Notes: a model not told the origin generated them from the letters alone. A DNA stretch of 21,358 nt from Bacteriovoracaceae bacterium UBA7317 (GCA_002474345.1 DKQD01000119.1:1-21358); one strand, 5' to 3'. Positions 8,668 through 16,353 are shown, counted from the first letter of the stretch. A program made the numbers and translations.

Positions 8668-9234
8668 ATGAAGCTATTTACGTTAACTATATTAATGATG
8701 TCATTTCTTACCTGCCTCTCAGCACCTGTAAATGCCAAAGTACGCTCTAAGTACAAACCAAGCAGAGTAAAACATCCTATTTACCACTTTATTCTAACTT
8801 TAAGGCCGAAAATGAATAGAAGATTGGCCATGAAGTACTCAAATAGTTTTTATAGATATAGCAGAAAATATGAATTAGACCCATACTTACTTGTATCAAT
8901 AGCGATGCAGGAAAGTGGTATTAGCCCTAGTAAGATTAGAGTCGTAAAAGGTTATGTTGCTGTTGATGGCAAGTATGTTCCTATGGAAATAGAGACTGAC
9001 TTTTGCATGATGCAAATCCACTACAGAAATGTTGAAATTATGAACCTTGATTTAAAAAAGCTCCAAACAGACTACGACTACTGTATTTCTATAGGGGCCA
9101 AGATTTTGGCATCCTTTAAAAGGCTTGAAAAAGATGGCCAGGAACATTGGTGGTCTAGGTATAATGCAAGAAGCCCTTATAAAAGAAGAATTTACGAAAG
9201 CCTTGTAAACCGTTATTATGATCTACGCCCATAG
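8668..9234 (+). CDS. Exported lytic transglycosylase-like (SLT fold) protein
   Basis: A 188-aa protein with a signal peptide (1-23, ending VNA|K). The SLT-domain pattern is recognisable: LDPYLLVSIAMQESGIS carries the catalytic-type Glu at about 82, DFCMMQIH corresponds to the G(L)MQI element, and WWSRYNA corresponds to the YNAG element. This predicts cleavage of periplasmic peptidoglycan glycan strands. Unusual points: an insertion of about 20 residues, with alternating strands and a basic character, lies between the Glu helix and the MQI motif, and the usual Gly before (L/M)MQI is replaced by DFC. No strong Shine-Dalgarno precedes the ATG. The protein is short compared with MltC/Slt70-type enzymes, closer to single-domain SLTs. 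In a predatory-type bacterium such enzymes can act in host-wall or own-wall remodelling; that is inference. Confidence 0.8.
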   Translation: MKLFTLTILMMSFLTCLSAPVNAKVRSKYKPSRVKHPIYHFILTLRPKMNRRLAMKYSNSFYRYSRKYELDPYLLVSIAMQESGISPSKIRVVKGYVAVDGKYVPMEIETDFCMMQIHYRNVEIMNLDLKKLQTDYDYCISIGAKILASFKRLEKDGQEHWWSRYNARSPYKRRIYESLVNRYYDLRP

Positions 9235-9349
9235 GTGAGATTTATTAGGTTATTATTTATATAATAAACTTCTAAGAAGTAGGCCAAGAACAAAACTGTT
9301 CAAACCATTCTCTAGCTTTCTCATAACCCATTTCAAAGGATTTATTGAG

Positions 9350-9712
9350 ATGAAAAAGCAATTAGATCTTGAAGCTATTTTTAAATATCAAAGGAAATTT
9401 GCATCAGACCGAGAATGGGAACAATTTCATACACCAAAAAACCTAGCTATGGCGCTTTCGGTAGAAGCAAGCGAGCTTCTTGAAATCTTTCAATGGCTCA
9501 CACCAGAGCAGTCTAAAAATATCGAAAAAAACACTGATTTAATGAAGTCTGTTAAAGACGAAGTTTCAGATACTCTTTATTACCTTTTGCGAATGACTGA
9601 TCTTTTGAATATAGACCTTGAAAAGGCGCTATCAAATAAAATGGCCGAAAACGAAAAAAAATATCCGGTTGAAAAATCAAAAGGTATCGCTAAAAAGTAT
9701 AATCAACTTTAA
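9350..9712 (+). CDS. MazG-fold nucleotide pyrophosphohydrolase (DCTPP1/RS21-C6-like)
   Basis: A 120-aa all-alpha NTP-PPase. The segment ASDREWEQFHTPKNLAMAL followed by EASELLEIFQW matches the dCTP pyrophosphatase 1 pattern closely. Metal-binding acidic residues are visible in the ExxE helix (E39, E42 with E45 nearby) and in DEVSDTLYYLL (E71, D74). It is expected to hydrolyse dCTP or modified (d)NTPs to the monophosphate plus PPi, cleaning the nucleotide pool in the cytoplasm. Length and domain content are normal. AAGGA precedes the ATG at a usable distance. Its stop shares a TTAA (9709-9712) with the stop of the opposing small exported gene. Confidence 0.92.
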   Translation: MKKQLDLEAIFKYQRKFASDREWEQFHTPKNLAMALSVEASELLEIFQWLTPEQSKNIEKNTDLMKSVKDEVSDTLYYLLRMTDLLNIDLEKALSNKMAENEKKYPVEKSKGIAKKYNQL

Positions 9713-10050
9713 AAGCCTTTTCCATAAGTCAAAATTAACTCATCTTTATCTAGAGTTAAACGAAAGTCCTTGTAATTTACTTTTACCTCTTTGGTAATTA
9801 GCATGACAGCCGCCCCTGATAACTTTTTGGCCATATCATGCGATAAAACATTTCCAACTGCATTTTTAACCTTGTTTTCAAATTTACTTTTAAACCTCTT
9901 TTGCATATTTTTGACTTCACTCACTGTTCTTAAGGCTTTAAGCCCTGTCTTTAATGGTGAGAATTCTTTTTTTTCTAATTTAGAATGTGCCGGAAAAACT
10001 ATGATTAAAAGTGAAATAGATGTTAATAGCATAATGGCAAGACGGATCAC
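9709..10050 (-). CDS. Small exported orphan protein
   Basis: A 113-aa protein starting at GTG (10050), with AAGGAAGG close upstream. The alternative ATG at 10032 would remove the positively charged n-region, so GTG is preferred. Signal peptide residues 1-23 end in AHS|K. The mature part (about 90 aa) is basic and mostly helical (KTGLKALRTVSEVKNMQKRF, KFENKVKNAVGNVL) with a short C-terminal beta-like stretch (LTLDKDELILTYGKGF). No Cys or metal site is visible in the mature part. I recognise no family. It ends against the MazG-like gene with a 4-base stop overlap. Confidence 0.65.
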   Translation of the reverse strand: MIRLAIMLLTSISLLIIVFPAHSKLEKKEFSPLKTGLKALRTVSEVKNMQKRFKSKFENKVKNAVGNVLSHDMAKKLSGAAVMLITKEVKVNYKDFRLTLDKDELILTYGKGF

Positions 10051-10190
10051 TAAACCTTCCTTAGATTAAAAGTCACCAACAAAAGACTAATTTTCATCGG
10101 GTTATTGCCAACTTTTTTTTACTAATATCCACCATAATCTCATAATTTTTATTTTAAGCTAAGGCGTTAAATTTTTCTTAGAAAGAAGAA

Positions 10191-10222
10191 AGGGCACTTT
10201 TTAAAAAAAGTAAAAATGCCCT
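10191..10222 (-). terminator. Probable intrinsic terminator after the acidic orphan
   Basis: On the minus strand, AGGGCA pairs with TGCCCT. The stem extends with TTTTT/AAAAA across one bulged base, and a T-rich tail TTCTTCTTTC follows. It lies about 20 bases after the stop at 10243. The stem is shorter and the tail less pure than the textbook form. Confidence 0.55.
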
Positions 10223-10242
10223 ATAAAGTACTAAATTTTTAT

Positions 10243-10503
10243 CTACTTTTTTTCTGAGTAATTTTCTCTAAATTCATTGAAATATTTAAAGTCACTTAAA
10301 ATAAGAGGTAACCCTTTTTCATCTTTAACAATCATTCCATACTCTGTAACTCCTTCTTCATATTCTTGGAGAATCAAGAAGTCTGTATTTATGTCATCCA
10401 TTGGCAACTCATCCTTAGTATCACTTCTCTTTTCTCTTACATAAGATTTTTCCCAGGGGACAATAATAATTTTGTCCACTTCATTTTTTTTTTCTCCTCT
10501 CAT
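10243..10503 (-). CDS. Small acidic protein of unknown function (86 aa)
   Basis: The open frame could begin at 10584, but GGAGG at 10517-10513 lies 9 bases before the ATG at 10503, and the upstream part is AT-rich non-coding-like, so I start at 10503. The protein MRGEKKNEVDKIIIVPWEK... is rich in Asp/Glu and Lys with no signal peptide or membrane segment. The strands DKIIIVPWE and TDFLILQEYEEG, together with YGMIVKDEKGLPLIL, suggest a small beta-rich fold. I do not recognise it. It has its own likely -10 and terminator, so it looks like a single-gene unit. Confidence 0.6.
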   Translation of the reverse strand: MRGEKKNEVDKIIIVPWEKSYVREKRSDTKDELPMDDINTDFLILQEYEEGVTEYGMIVKDEKGLPLILSDFKYFNEFRENYSEKK

Positions 10504-10536
10504 ATTTTTAAACCTCCAAAAATTTATATACAGACT

Positions 10537-10542
10537 ATTATA
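10537..10542 (-). promoter_or_regulatory. Possible -10 element for the acidic orphan
   Basis: TATAAT on the minus strand lies 33 bases before the ATG at 10503, upstream of the GGAGG. No clear -35 is visible in the surrounding T/A-rich sequence. Confidence 0.4.
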
Positions 10543-10636
10543 ATTCCTTAAAAAAAATAAATGATACCTTTTATTTGATAACATTAATATTTTTTATAAA
10601 ATATAAAAACTATTTGCTCAACTATAACTGCTAATT

Positions 10637-11452
10637 TTAGATTTTTTTAAAAGCAAGATTCTTATACCTAATCATTTTACTTTTTTGAGTCCACTCAGCC
10701 ACCTGAGTTAAAAGATAACCCATCTTACTTTTTGAAAAAACTTTTTTAACAATTGGGTAAGTTGGTAAAGTGCTTTCATTAATATCTTCAATTTCTTCAA
10801 TTTCAAAATAATTTTCTTTGGCAAATGACTCATAAGCTTCACAGGTGCACAATTGTATATTTCCATAAAAGGGAATACCTGATTTTTTTAGAGACATATT
10901 AAATAAGTTTGGAAAATCAAAAGAAAGAACAAAATCTGATAAAACCAATTGCCCTCCACCTTTTAAAACTCTGTAGGCTTCACTAAAAAAATGGTTTCGG
11001 TCTGGGAAGTGAAAAATACATTCCACTGCCAAAACAATATCAAAAGAATTGTCATTAAAAGGCAATTTGCAAGCATCCCCTTGAATAAAAGAGATGTCAT
11101 TACCGTTTTTTTGAAATACCTTTTGTTTGGCCCGATCAATCTGTCTTTGATCAATATTAACGCCAACAATTTTAAGATCATGAAACTCCTCATTTATAAG
11201 AGAAATCGTTCCACCAAAACCGCACCCTACTTCCAGAACTGCTTGTCCATCAACAATATTTGCTAATGCCAAAAGTTTTTTAGAGAGGGCCTTAGAAGCA
11301 TTTTGAAAATCTTCTATCGATCCATTAGCTGAATTAGGATTTTCCCAATAACCCCAGTGAATATGTTCACCAAATACCTGTTCCATTTCCTTATTTTGTT
11401 TTTCAATCTCTGACAAAATAAGATCAAAATAGGGAAGGTTAAACCTTTTAAT
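10637..11452 (-). CDS. Class I SAM-dependent methyltransferase, probable ATT start
   Basis: A Rossmann-fold small-molecule methyltransferase. From the conventional TTG at 11416, HIHWGYW lies at about residues 18-24. Motif I follows as VLEVGCGFGG, then GVNIDQRQIDRAK, IQGDACKLPFNDNSFDIVLA and RVLKGGGQLVLSDF. It resembles natural-product, tocopherol or sarcosine-type methyltransferases; the substrate is unknown. TTG at 11416 has no Shine-Dalgarno. The frame stays open upstream to a stop at 11476-11474, with no ATG/GTG/TTG. A perfect AAGGAGG (11464-11458) sits 5 bases before an in-frame ATT at 11452. Starting there adds KRFNLPYFDLILSEIE, which resembles the helix preceding HWGYW in homologs as I recall them. 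I therefore annotate 271 aa from ATT. If ATT is not used, the product begins at TTG 11416 (259 aa) or ATG 11386. Confidence 0.88.
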   Translation of the reverse strand: MKRFNLPYFDLILSEIEKQNKEMEQVFGEHIHWGYWENPNSANGSIEDFQNASKALSKKLLALANIVDGQAVLEVGCGFGGTISLINEEFHDLKIVGVNIDQRQIDRAKQKVFQKNGNDISFIQGDACKLPFNDNSFDIVLAVECIFHFPDRNHFFSEAYRVLKGGGQLVLSDFVLSFDFPNLFNMSLKKSGIPFYGNIQLCTCEAYESFAKENYFEIEEIEDINESTLPTYPIVKKVFSKSKMGYLLTQVAEWTQKSKMIRYKNLAFKKI

Positions 11453-11457
11453 ATTTG

Positions 11458-11464
11458 CCTCCTT
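11458..11464 (-). promoter_or_regulatory. Perfect Shine-Dalgarno before an ATT codon
   Basis: AAGGAGG on the minus strand is followed by CAAAT and then ATT at 11452-11450, in frame with the methyltransferase. No standard start codon lies within reach of it in this frame. The next candidate, TTG at 11416, is 41 bases downstream of it. Confidence 0.7.
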
Positions 11465-11619
11465 AAAAATTATTTAGCTTTTATTATCCTACAACCTTAA
11501 CGACAAAGCTTTAAATTTTAAAAAAAGCCCTACTAAATAGTTCAAAGAAACTCCTTAACATTTAATAGTTAAATTATATTTCCGATATTAAGAGGAAGTA
11601 ATTTTGATAACGAGGACAT

Positions 11620-12699
11620 ATGGCCCTTAAAAAGAAACCTGCACCTCAAGGTAAATCCCCGGTTCCAACAAAGCCTGGGCTAAAAAGGTACTCTCAAGGG
11701 GATCTTCTATTTAGGGAAGGAGAATCAGCTAATGCTCTTTATATAATTAAGGAAGGGCAAATCCGTCTCTTTAGACCTAAAGGAAAAGGATTTATTGAAA
11801 TAGCTATTTTAAGAAAAGGTGAAGTGATTGGCGAAATGGCCTATTTTGATACCGCTAATAAAAGAAGAAGTTGTTCGGCTTCTGCTCTTACAACACTTCA
11901 AATTATAGAAATACCCTTCGATTCACTAGACAAGGCCCTCAAAGGCTTGAATCCCTGGTTTAAAACGATTGTTATTACTTTGGCAGACAGGCTCAGAAAA
12001 ACAAATAATCAATTAAAAGAGCTCGAGTCAAACTCAGTTGGTTATGCAACCAAGGGAAAAGCTGCTCAATACACCTTTTTTACTAATACAGATATCGTTA
12101 AAGGTTTAAGTCTTCTTTTTACAACGTTTAAGACTTTCGGAAACTTTAATAAGGGTGAATATAAATTAAATAAAAGCACCCTTAAAATTCAAATGAATGA
12201 AATGAATTCATACCCTGAAATTAAGTTAGAAGAACTTGTGAGAGTTCTTAAGGAGCTTAAATATGTGGATGAAAAAAAAGCAGAAAATGGAGAGGCAATT
12301 CTCCTGGCCTATAAGATGACTCAAATACATGAAGCAGTTGTCTTCTTTAACAAAGAAAGAAGAACTGAAGACAGCAAAAAATTAAAGATACCAGAAAAAA
12401 CTGAACAACTCCTTTCTGCTGTTATGGCACAACTTAAAACTGTTGCTATTAACGCAAAAGGAAAAGCAGAAGTTAACCTATCTAAAATTCTAGACAAGTT
12501 TAAACAAAAGAAAATTCCAGTATTCGTTGAAGACTTTGCACCAGCAGTCGAGCAAGGCTTCGCAGAGGAAATTTACTTCGACAACTCTAGTCAAATGATT
12601 TCAATCATTAATGTCAAATACCTTGAAAGCGCAATGCCTGCCATTCAAATGAGAAACTTTTTTGATAAAGTAAACCGTGAAAAAGCTGATAACAGCTAA
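11620..12699 (+). CDS. Cyclic-nucleotide-binding domain protein with unrecognised C-terminal half
   Basis: A 359-aa protein. After a basic, Pro-rich N-terminus (1-20), residues 22-135 form a CRP-type cNMP-binding beta-roll. RYSQGDLLFREGESANALYIIKEG matches the entry strands. The phosphate-binding cassette GEMAYFDTANKRRSCSA (71-87) keeps the Gly-Glu pair and the Arg (82/83) needed for the ribose and cyclic phosphate, so ligand binding is plausible. The canonical CRP helix-turn-helix is not evident. Residues 140-359 contain helix/strand patterns (STLKIQMNEMNSYPEIKLEE, LVRVLKELKYVDEKK; later LSKILDKFKQKKIPV) that could be winged-helix-like modules or an effector domain. GAGG lies 5 bases before the ATG. 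It is divergent from the methyltransferase and lies 57 bases before the ligase gene. A cytoplasmic second-messenger sensor is likely; its output is unknown. Confidence 0.85.
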   Translation: MALKKKPAPQGKSPVPTKPGLKRYSQGDLLFREGESANALYIIKEGQIRLFRPKGKGFIEIAILRKGEVIGEMAYFDTANKRRSCSASALTTLQIIEIPFDSLDKALKGLNPWFKTIVITLADRLRKTNNQLKELESNSVGYATKGKAAQYTFFTNTDIVKGLSLLFTTFKTFGNFNKGEYKLNKSTLKIQMNEMNSYPEIKLEELVRVLKELKYVDEKKAENGEAILLAYKMTQIHEAVVFFNKERRTEDSKKLKIPEKTEQLLSAVMAQLKTVAINAKGKAEVNLSKILDKFKQKKIPVFVEDFAPAVEQGFAEEIYFDNSSQMISIINVKYLESAMPAIQMRNFFDKVNREKADNS

Positions 12700-12756
12700 T
12701 TGTCCAATCCTCTAAAATTCGATAATATCCCGTTTCAACAATGAAAGGGGTCTAGA

Positions 12757-14646
12757 GTGATGGCACGAATTGAAGAACTTCAAACACTCATTTTGAAACA
12801 CAAAGCGTTATACTACCAGGGTATTCCAACTATTTCAGATACCGAATATGATGCCCTTGAAGAAGAACTAAAAAAACTAGATCCAGATAATTTTACTCTT
12901 AAACTTGTTGGGACAAGTCTAAAATCTGGAAAAAAAATAAAGCATGCAACAAAGATGCTCTCTTTAGATAAAACTTATAGCTCTGATGATCTACAAAAGT
13001 GGATCCAAGAAAGAAAAGTCATTAGCACCCCAAAAATAGATGGAATGTCAGGCTCGCTTATTTACGATAATGGACAACTCACAATAGCCAAAACAAGAGG
13101 CGATGGACAATTTGGAGAAGACATCTTTGATAAAGTTTCTTGGATGAATTCTGTACCAAAAACTATAAATGATAAGAGGACCCTCGAAATTAGAGGAGAA
13201 ATATTTTGCTACGAAAAAGATTTTTCCATTCTTAAAGACAAAATGACTCTTTTAGGACTTGATGCTCCAACCTCTCAAAGAAATATAGTCGCTGGATTAA
13301 TTTCAAGGAAAGAAAACATCCCTTTATGCCAACACTTATCCTTTAAGGCCTTCGAACTTTTAGGAAAAGAGATTGACTTAAGCTCAGAGTCTGAGAAAGT
13401 AGATTACCTAAGGAAGCTTGGTTTTGATCTCCCCCCCTTTATTCTTCACAAATCCTTTGAAACAGTCTCAGAAGAAATTGACAGAATAAAAGTGTTTATG
13501 AATGAAGGTGATTATCTTATTGATGGTCTTGTTTTTTCTTACGACAATCTAGAGCTTCATAAAACTCTTGGAGAAACCTCACATCACCCTCGTTATAAAA
13601 TGGCCTTTAAGTTTCAAGGAGAAGTAAAAACAGCGACAATTCAAGAAGTAAAATGGAATGTCTCAAGAAATGGTATTCTTACTCCTGTAGCAAGAATAAA
13701 CCCAACCGAACTTTCGGGTGCACAGATTACAAATGTCACACTTCATAATTATGGAGTTGTCAGAGACTCTAACCTTAAAGAAGGGGATCAAATAAAAATT
13801 ACCCGAAGTGGTGAAGTTATTCCAAAGTTTTTATCTGTTATCAAATCCACTGATGGCAAAATGAAGCTTCCAGACTCATGTCCAAGTTGTAAAGGTTCTG
13901 TTGACATTGTAGATATTAGAATTCTTTGTAAAAGCTCCCAATGTCCTGCTCAAATCAAAGAAAGTATTCTTAACTTCATCCAAAAAATCAGTATTGATGA
14001 CCTAAGCTCTAAAAGGCTTGAAGAGATGATGAAGATTGGATTGGTTAAAACGATACCAGATCTTTACCGCTTAAGTTTTGATGACCTAATGAAACTAGAC
14101 AAAACGAAAGAAAAGATGGCCAATAAACTTCTGGAAAATATTTCAAAAACAAAAAGTGAAACAGACCTTACAACTTTTCTTTCTTCCTTAGGACTTAATG
14201 GTGGTGCTTATAATAAATGTGAGAAAATCGTCAAAGCTGGTTATGACTCTATACCTAAGTTAAAAAAAATGACTCTAGATAATTTATGTTCCATTGATGG
14301 CTTTGCAGAAAAGTCGTCTAAAGACCTCCTCACATCCTTAAAAAACAAGTTTACTATAATTGATGAGCTTACTACCCTTGGCCTAAAACCAATTTTACCC
14401 ACTGAACAGACATCAACACTAAGCGGAAAGGCCATTTGTATTACTGGTACTTTATCTGAAAAAAGAAGCGTTATAGAAGATAAATTAAGGCAAAGTGGGA
14501 TGAAAATTGTAAAATCAGTTTCTAAGAATACAGATTATCTTCTAACTAATGACCCCAATTCCTCTTCAAGTAAATGCAAAAAGGCAATTGAGTTAGGCCT
14601 TTCTATAATAAGCGAAACTGAACTAGAAAAGTTACTTAAAAGCTAA
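12757..14646 (+). CDS. ligA: NAD-dependent DNA ligase, divergent LigA type
   Basis: A 629-aa protein with full LigA architecture. The Ia domain (1-60) includes ISDTEYDAL. The adenylation domain has KIDG (nucleophile Lys93), TRGDGQFGED, LEIRGE (147), QRNIVAG and RYKMAFKF. The OB domain begins VSRNGILTPVARI, with TLHN and RSGEVIPKF. A Cys4 zinc finger uses C375, C378, C391 and C396. Helix-hairpin-helix repeats (about 405-540) and a C-terminal BRCT domain (about 551-629) follow. It joins nicks using NAD+ in replication and repair. Deviations: the Glu two residues before the nucleophile (E113 in E. coli) is Thr91, and the motif IV lysine (K290 in E. coli, DGVVIK) is Ser261 in DGLVFS. It is about 40 residues shorter than usual. 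It may be a second, specialised ligase. GTG 12757 and ATG 12760 both fit the AAAGGGG upstream. Confidence 0.93.
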   Translation: MMARIEELQTLILKHKALYYQGIPTISDTEYDALEEELKKLDPDNFTLKLVGTSLKSGKKIKHATKMLSLDKTYSSDDLQKWIQERKVISTPKIDGMSGSLIYDNGQLTIAKTRGDGQFGEDIFDKVSWMNSVPKTINDKRTLEIRGEIFCYEKDFSILKDKMTLLGLDAPTSQRNIVAGLISRKENIPLCQHLSFKAFELLGKEIDLSSESEKVDYLRKLGFDLPPFILHKSFETVSEEIDRIKVFMNEGDYLIDGLVFSYDNLELHKTLGETSHHPRYKMAFKFQGEVKTATIQEVKWNVSRNGILTPVARINPTELSGAQITNVTLHNYGVVRDSNLKEGDQIKITRSGEVIPKFLSVIKSTDGKMKLPDSCPSCKGSVDIVDIRILCKSSQCPAQIKESILNFIQKISIDDLSSKRLEEMMKIGLVKTIPDLYRLSFDDLMKLDKTKEKMANKLLENISKTKSETDLTTFLSSLGLNGGAYNKCEKIVKAGYDSIPKLKKMTLDNLCSIDGFAEKSSKDLLTSLKNKFTIIDELTTLGLKPILPTEQTSTLSGKAICITGTLSEKRSVIEDKLRQSGMKIVKSVSKNTDYLLTNDPNSSSSKCKKAIELGLSIISETELEKLLKS

Positions 14647-14694
14647 TAAGCCTTTTTTTCCTCTTTCATTATAGAGAGCCTAATTGGATAAAAA

Positions 14695-15396
14695 ATGTTT
14701 AAACATTTTCTTAAAAAATTTTTCCAACAGTTTGTTTATCTTTTCATTAGACTTGTCTACAGCACTTACGAGTTGAAATTTACAGGGTTGGATAACCTTA
14801 AAAAGGCAGAGGCAGCTTCTCCAAAGACTGGAGTAATCTTTGTTTTATGGCATGAGCACCTTATATCAGGAATAATTGGGTTAAGAAACTTCCAACCGAT
14901 AGCAATTGTCAGCTCATCTAAAGATGGAGACCTTATCGCCCACACAATGGAAAGAATGGGCTTTGGTATGGCCAGGGGAAGCTCAACTCGTGGAGGGGCA
15001 CAAGCTCTTTTAAAAGCTGTAAAAGGGCTAAAAAATAAGCGCCCAATTGTTCTAACTGTTGATGGGCCAAAAGGCCCTAGGAATATTTCAAAACCTGGTG
15101 CTCTTTCTTTATCCAAAAAAACACAAGCCCCCATAATTCCTCTTACTCCTATTACAAAAGAACCATTCATTTTTAAAAATTCCTGGGATCAATGTAAGCT
15201 TCCCCTTCCCTTTTCTAAAATCATTGTAAGGCTGGGTGATATTATTGAACCTCCCCAGACATCTAATTCAGAAGAAGCTCAAAGCTATCAGAATCAACTC
15301 GACCACTTTCTTTTCATAAATGAAGAAAAGGCAAAAAATGATCTAAAAACGTGGAAAAAGTTAAAAAATTTTAAGGTCCCCGTGAAACATCTTTAA
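14695..15396 (+). CDS. DUF374 family lysophospholipid acyltransferase-like protein
   Basis: A 233-aa protein with the DUF374 pattern: VLWHEHL (52-56, acyltransferase-type motif), SSSKDGD (73-79), RGSSTRGG (94-101), TVDGPKGPR (121-129), KPGALSLS, and a terminal NSWDQCKLPLPFSK. A hydrophobic N-terminal helix (about 8-24) suggests membrane association. The family is related to glycerolipid acyltransferases and is often linked to lipid A or inner-membrane lipid acylation; the exact acceptor is unknown. Family members in Gram-negative bacteria are of similar size. It starts 48 bases after the ligase stop, without a strong Shine-Dalgarno (GGAT), so it may be expressed from the ligase transcript. 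Confidence 0.9.
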   Translation: MFKHFLKKFFQQFVYLFIRLVYSTYELKFTGLDNLKKAEAASPKTGVIFVLWHEHLISGIIGLRNFQPIAIVSSSKDGDLIAHTMERMGFGMARGSSTRGGAQALLKAVKGLKNKRPIVLTVDGPKGPRNISKPGALSLSKKTQAPIIPLTPITKEPFIFKNSWDQCKLPLPFSKIIVRLGDIIEPPQTSNSEEAQSYQNQLDHFLFINEEKAKNDLKTWKKLKNFKVPVKHL

Positions 15397-15469
15397 AAAA
15401 TATGAAAAGGCCTTCACATAAATTTAGATTTTTCACTTTTTACATCAAGTTAACTTTAAGGTTCAAAAA

Positions 15470-15496
15470 TTGACATAAACATAACTTTACTAAATT
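15470..15496 (+). promoter_or_regulatory. Possible promoter for the Ala-rich secreted protein
   Basis: TTGACA at 15470-15475 matches the -35 consensus. TAAATT at 15491-15496 could be the -10, though the 15-base spacer is short. It lies about 50 bases before the ATG at 15549, which has a strong CGGAGG Shine-Dalgarno. Confidence 0.4.
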
Positions 15497-15548
15497 TTAC
15501 GAGAGACCTACCATTTTCCTAAATAAAATCTTTTTAACCGGAGGAAAC

Positions 15549-16229
15549 ATGAAAAATCTTAAGAAAGTAATATTATTGATCTGTGTTCTTGGAATGAGCA
15601 ATGCTTATTCAATTGGTAAGAAAAACAAAATCCAGGATGCTAGAAACATGATGCAAGAAGGAACTTTAAGCGCTGATGAGACGTGCTTAGATGAATACCT
15701 AACTGCACAAAGCCAATACAAAAGAATGCTAACGCTTGGCGTTGTTGGAAGAGGTGCTGTCGGTGCAGCTTCAGGAACTGTAGCTGCTGGTAGCATTGTA
15801 GGAGGGGCTGCCCTTTCTTATGGTGCTGGTGCTGCCGCTGCTGCTAGTGCAGCTGCTTCAGTAGCTGCTGCTGGTGCCGTCACAGGTGCAGTTGTTGTTG
15901 CTCCTGCAGTTGTTGTTTACGGAACTGTCTCTGCCACCAAGCTTATTCAGACAAATTATATGATTAAAGTTTTAAGAGATGCTTACAAAGGAAGAGGCTC
16001 TTCTCTCAATAAGTTCACCAAGAAATTCTTGAGAAGAAATAAAGAAGCCAGAGGTTATATGACAAGAGAGGAAATGAGACAAATCGTTTTAGACCTAGAT
16101 CAAGCTGGTGCTTTGTGTGACGGTTCAATGAAAAAGCAAAGAAGAATTCATAAGCTTCGTGTTCCTAGACAAAGACAAAAATTGGCTTTGAAAAAAGACA
16201 TTTACAAGTACATCAAGAATACGCTCTAG
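15549..16229 (+). CDS. Exported Ala/Gly/Val-rich orphan protein
   Basis: A 226-aa protein with a signal peptide (1-19, MSNA|Y). A polar region (20-62) contains C46. A 65-residue stretch (about 64-128) made almost only of Ala, Gly and Val, with small hydrophobics, could form two packed membrane helices or an oligomerising hairpin of glycine-zipper type. The C-terminal part (130-226) is strongly basic (KGRG, KKFLRRNKEAR, KKQRRIHKLR, RQRQK) with C190. The two cysteines might form a disulfide once exported. CGGAGG lies 5 bases before the ATG, a TTGACA is upstream and a G6/C6 terminator follows, so this looks like a well-expressed single-gene unit. I do not recognise a family; glycine-zipper-like membrane insertion is inference. 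Confidence 0.75.
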   Translation: MKNLKKVILLICVLGMSNAYSIGKKNKIQDARNMMQEGTLSADETCLDEYLTAQSQYKRMLTLGVVGRGAVGAASGTVAAGSIVGGAALSYGAGAAAAASAAASVAAAGAVTGAVVVAPAVVVYGTVSATKLIQTNYMIKVLRDAYKGRGSSLNKFTKKFLRRNKEARGYMTREEMRQIVLDLDQAGALCDGSMKKQRRIHKLRVPRQRQKLALKKDIYKYIKNTL

Positions 16230-16256
16230 AATAATCCTTTATATTTAGAGTACTGA

Positions 16257-16282
16257 GGGGGGAGGTATCCCCCCTTTTTTTT
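16257..16282 (+). terminator. Strong intrinsic terminator
   Basis: GGGGGG (16257-16262), loop AGGTAT, CCCCCC (16269-16274), then eight T (16275-16282). It lies 27 bases after the stop of the Ala-rich gene and ends that unit. Confidence 0.92.
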
Positions 16283-16322
16283 AAAAAAGACACATCGCAT
16301 AAACACCCCCATAGGCTAAATA

Positions 16323-16353
16323 TTTTTCAAAGGTCATTTAAACCTTTGAAAAA
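16323..16353. repeat. 12-bp perfect inverted repeat in the helicase leader
   Basis: TTTTTCAAAGGT (16323-16334) and ACCTTTGAAAAA (16342-16353) are exact reverse complements around a 7-base loop, CATTTAA. No T-run follows on either strand, so it does not look like a normal terminator. It sits about 100 bases before the helicase start, so it could be a leader hairpin acting on mRNA stability or autoregulation, or a dyad operator. The rest of 16283-16442 shows nothing else I can name. Confidence 0.75.

Noticed and set aside
14647..14694. T-run after the ligase stop, considered as a terminator
   Set aside because: No stable stem precedes the run of seven T, so the DUF374 gene may be on the same transcript.
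14766..15170. 134-codon minus-strand frame opposite the DUF374 gene
   Set aside because: Shadow of a conserved gene; its composition mirrors the codons of the plus-strand protein and no start signal is present.
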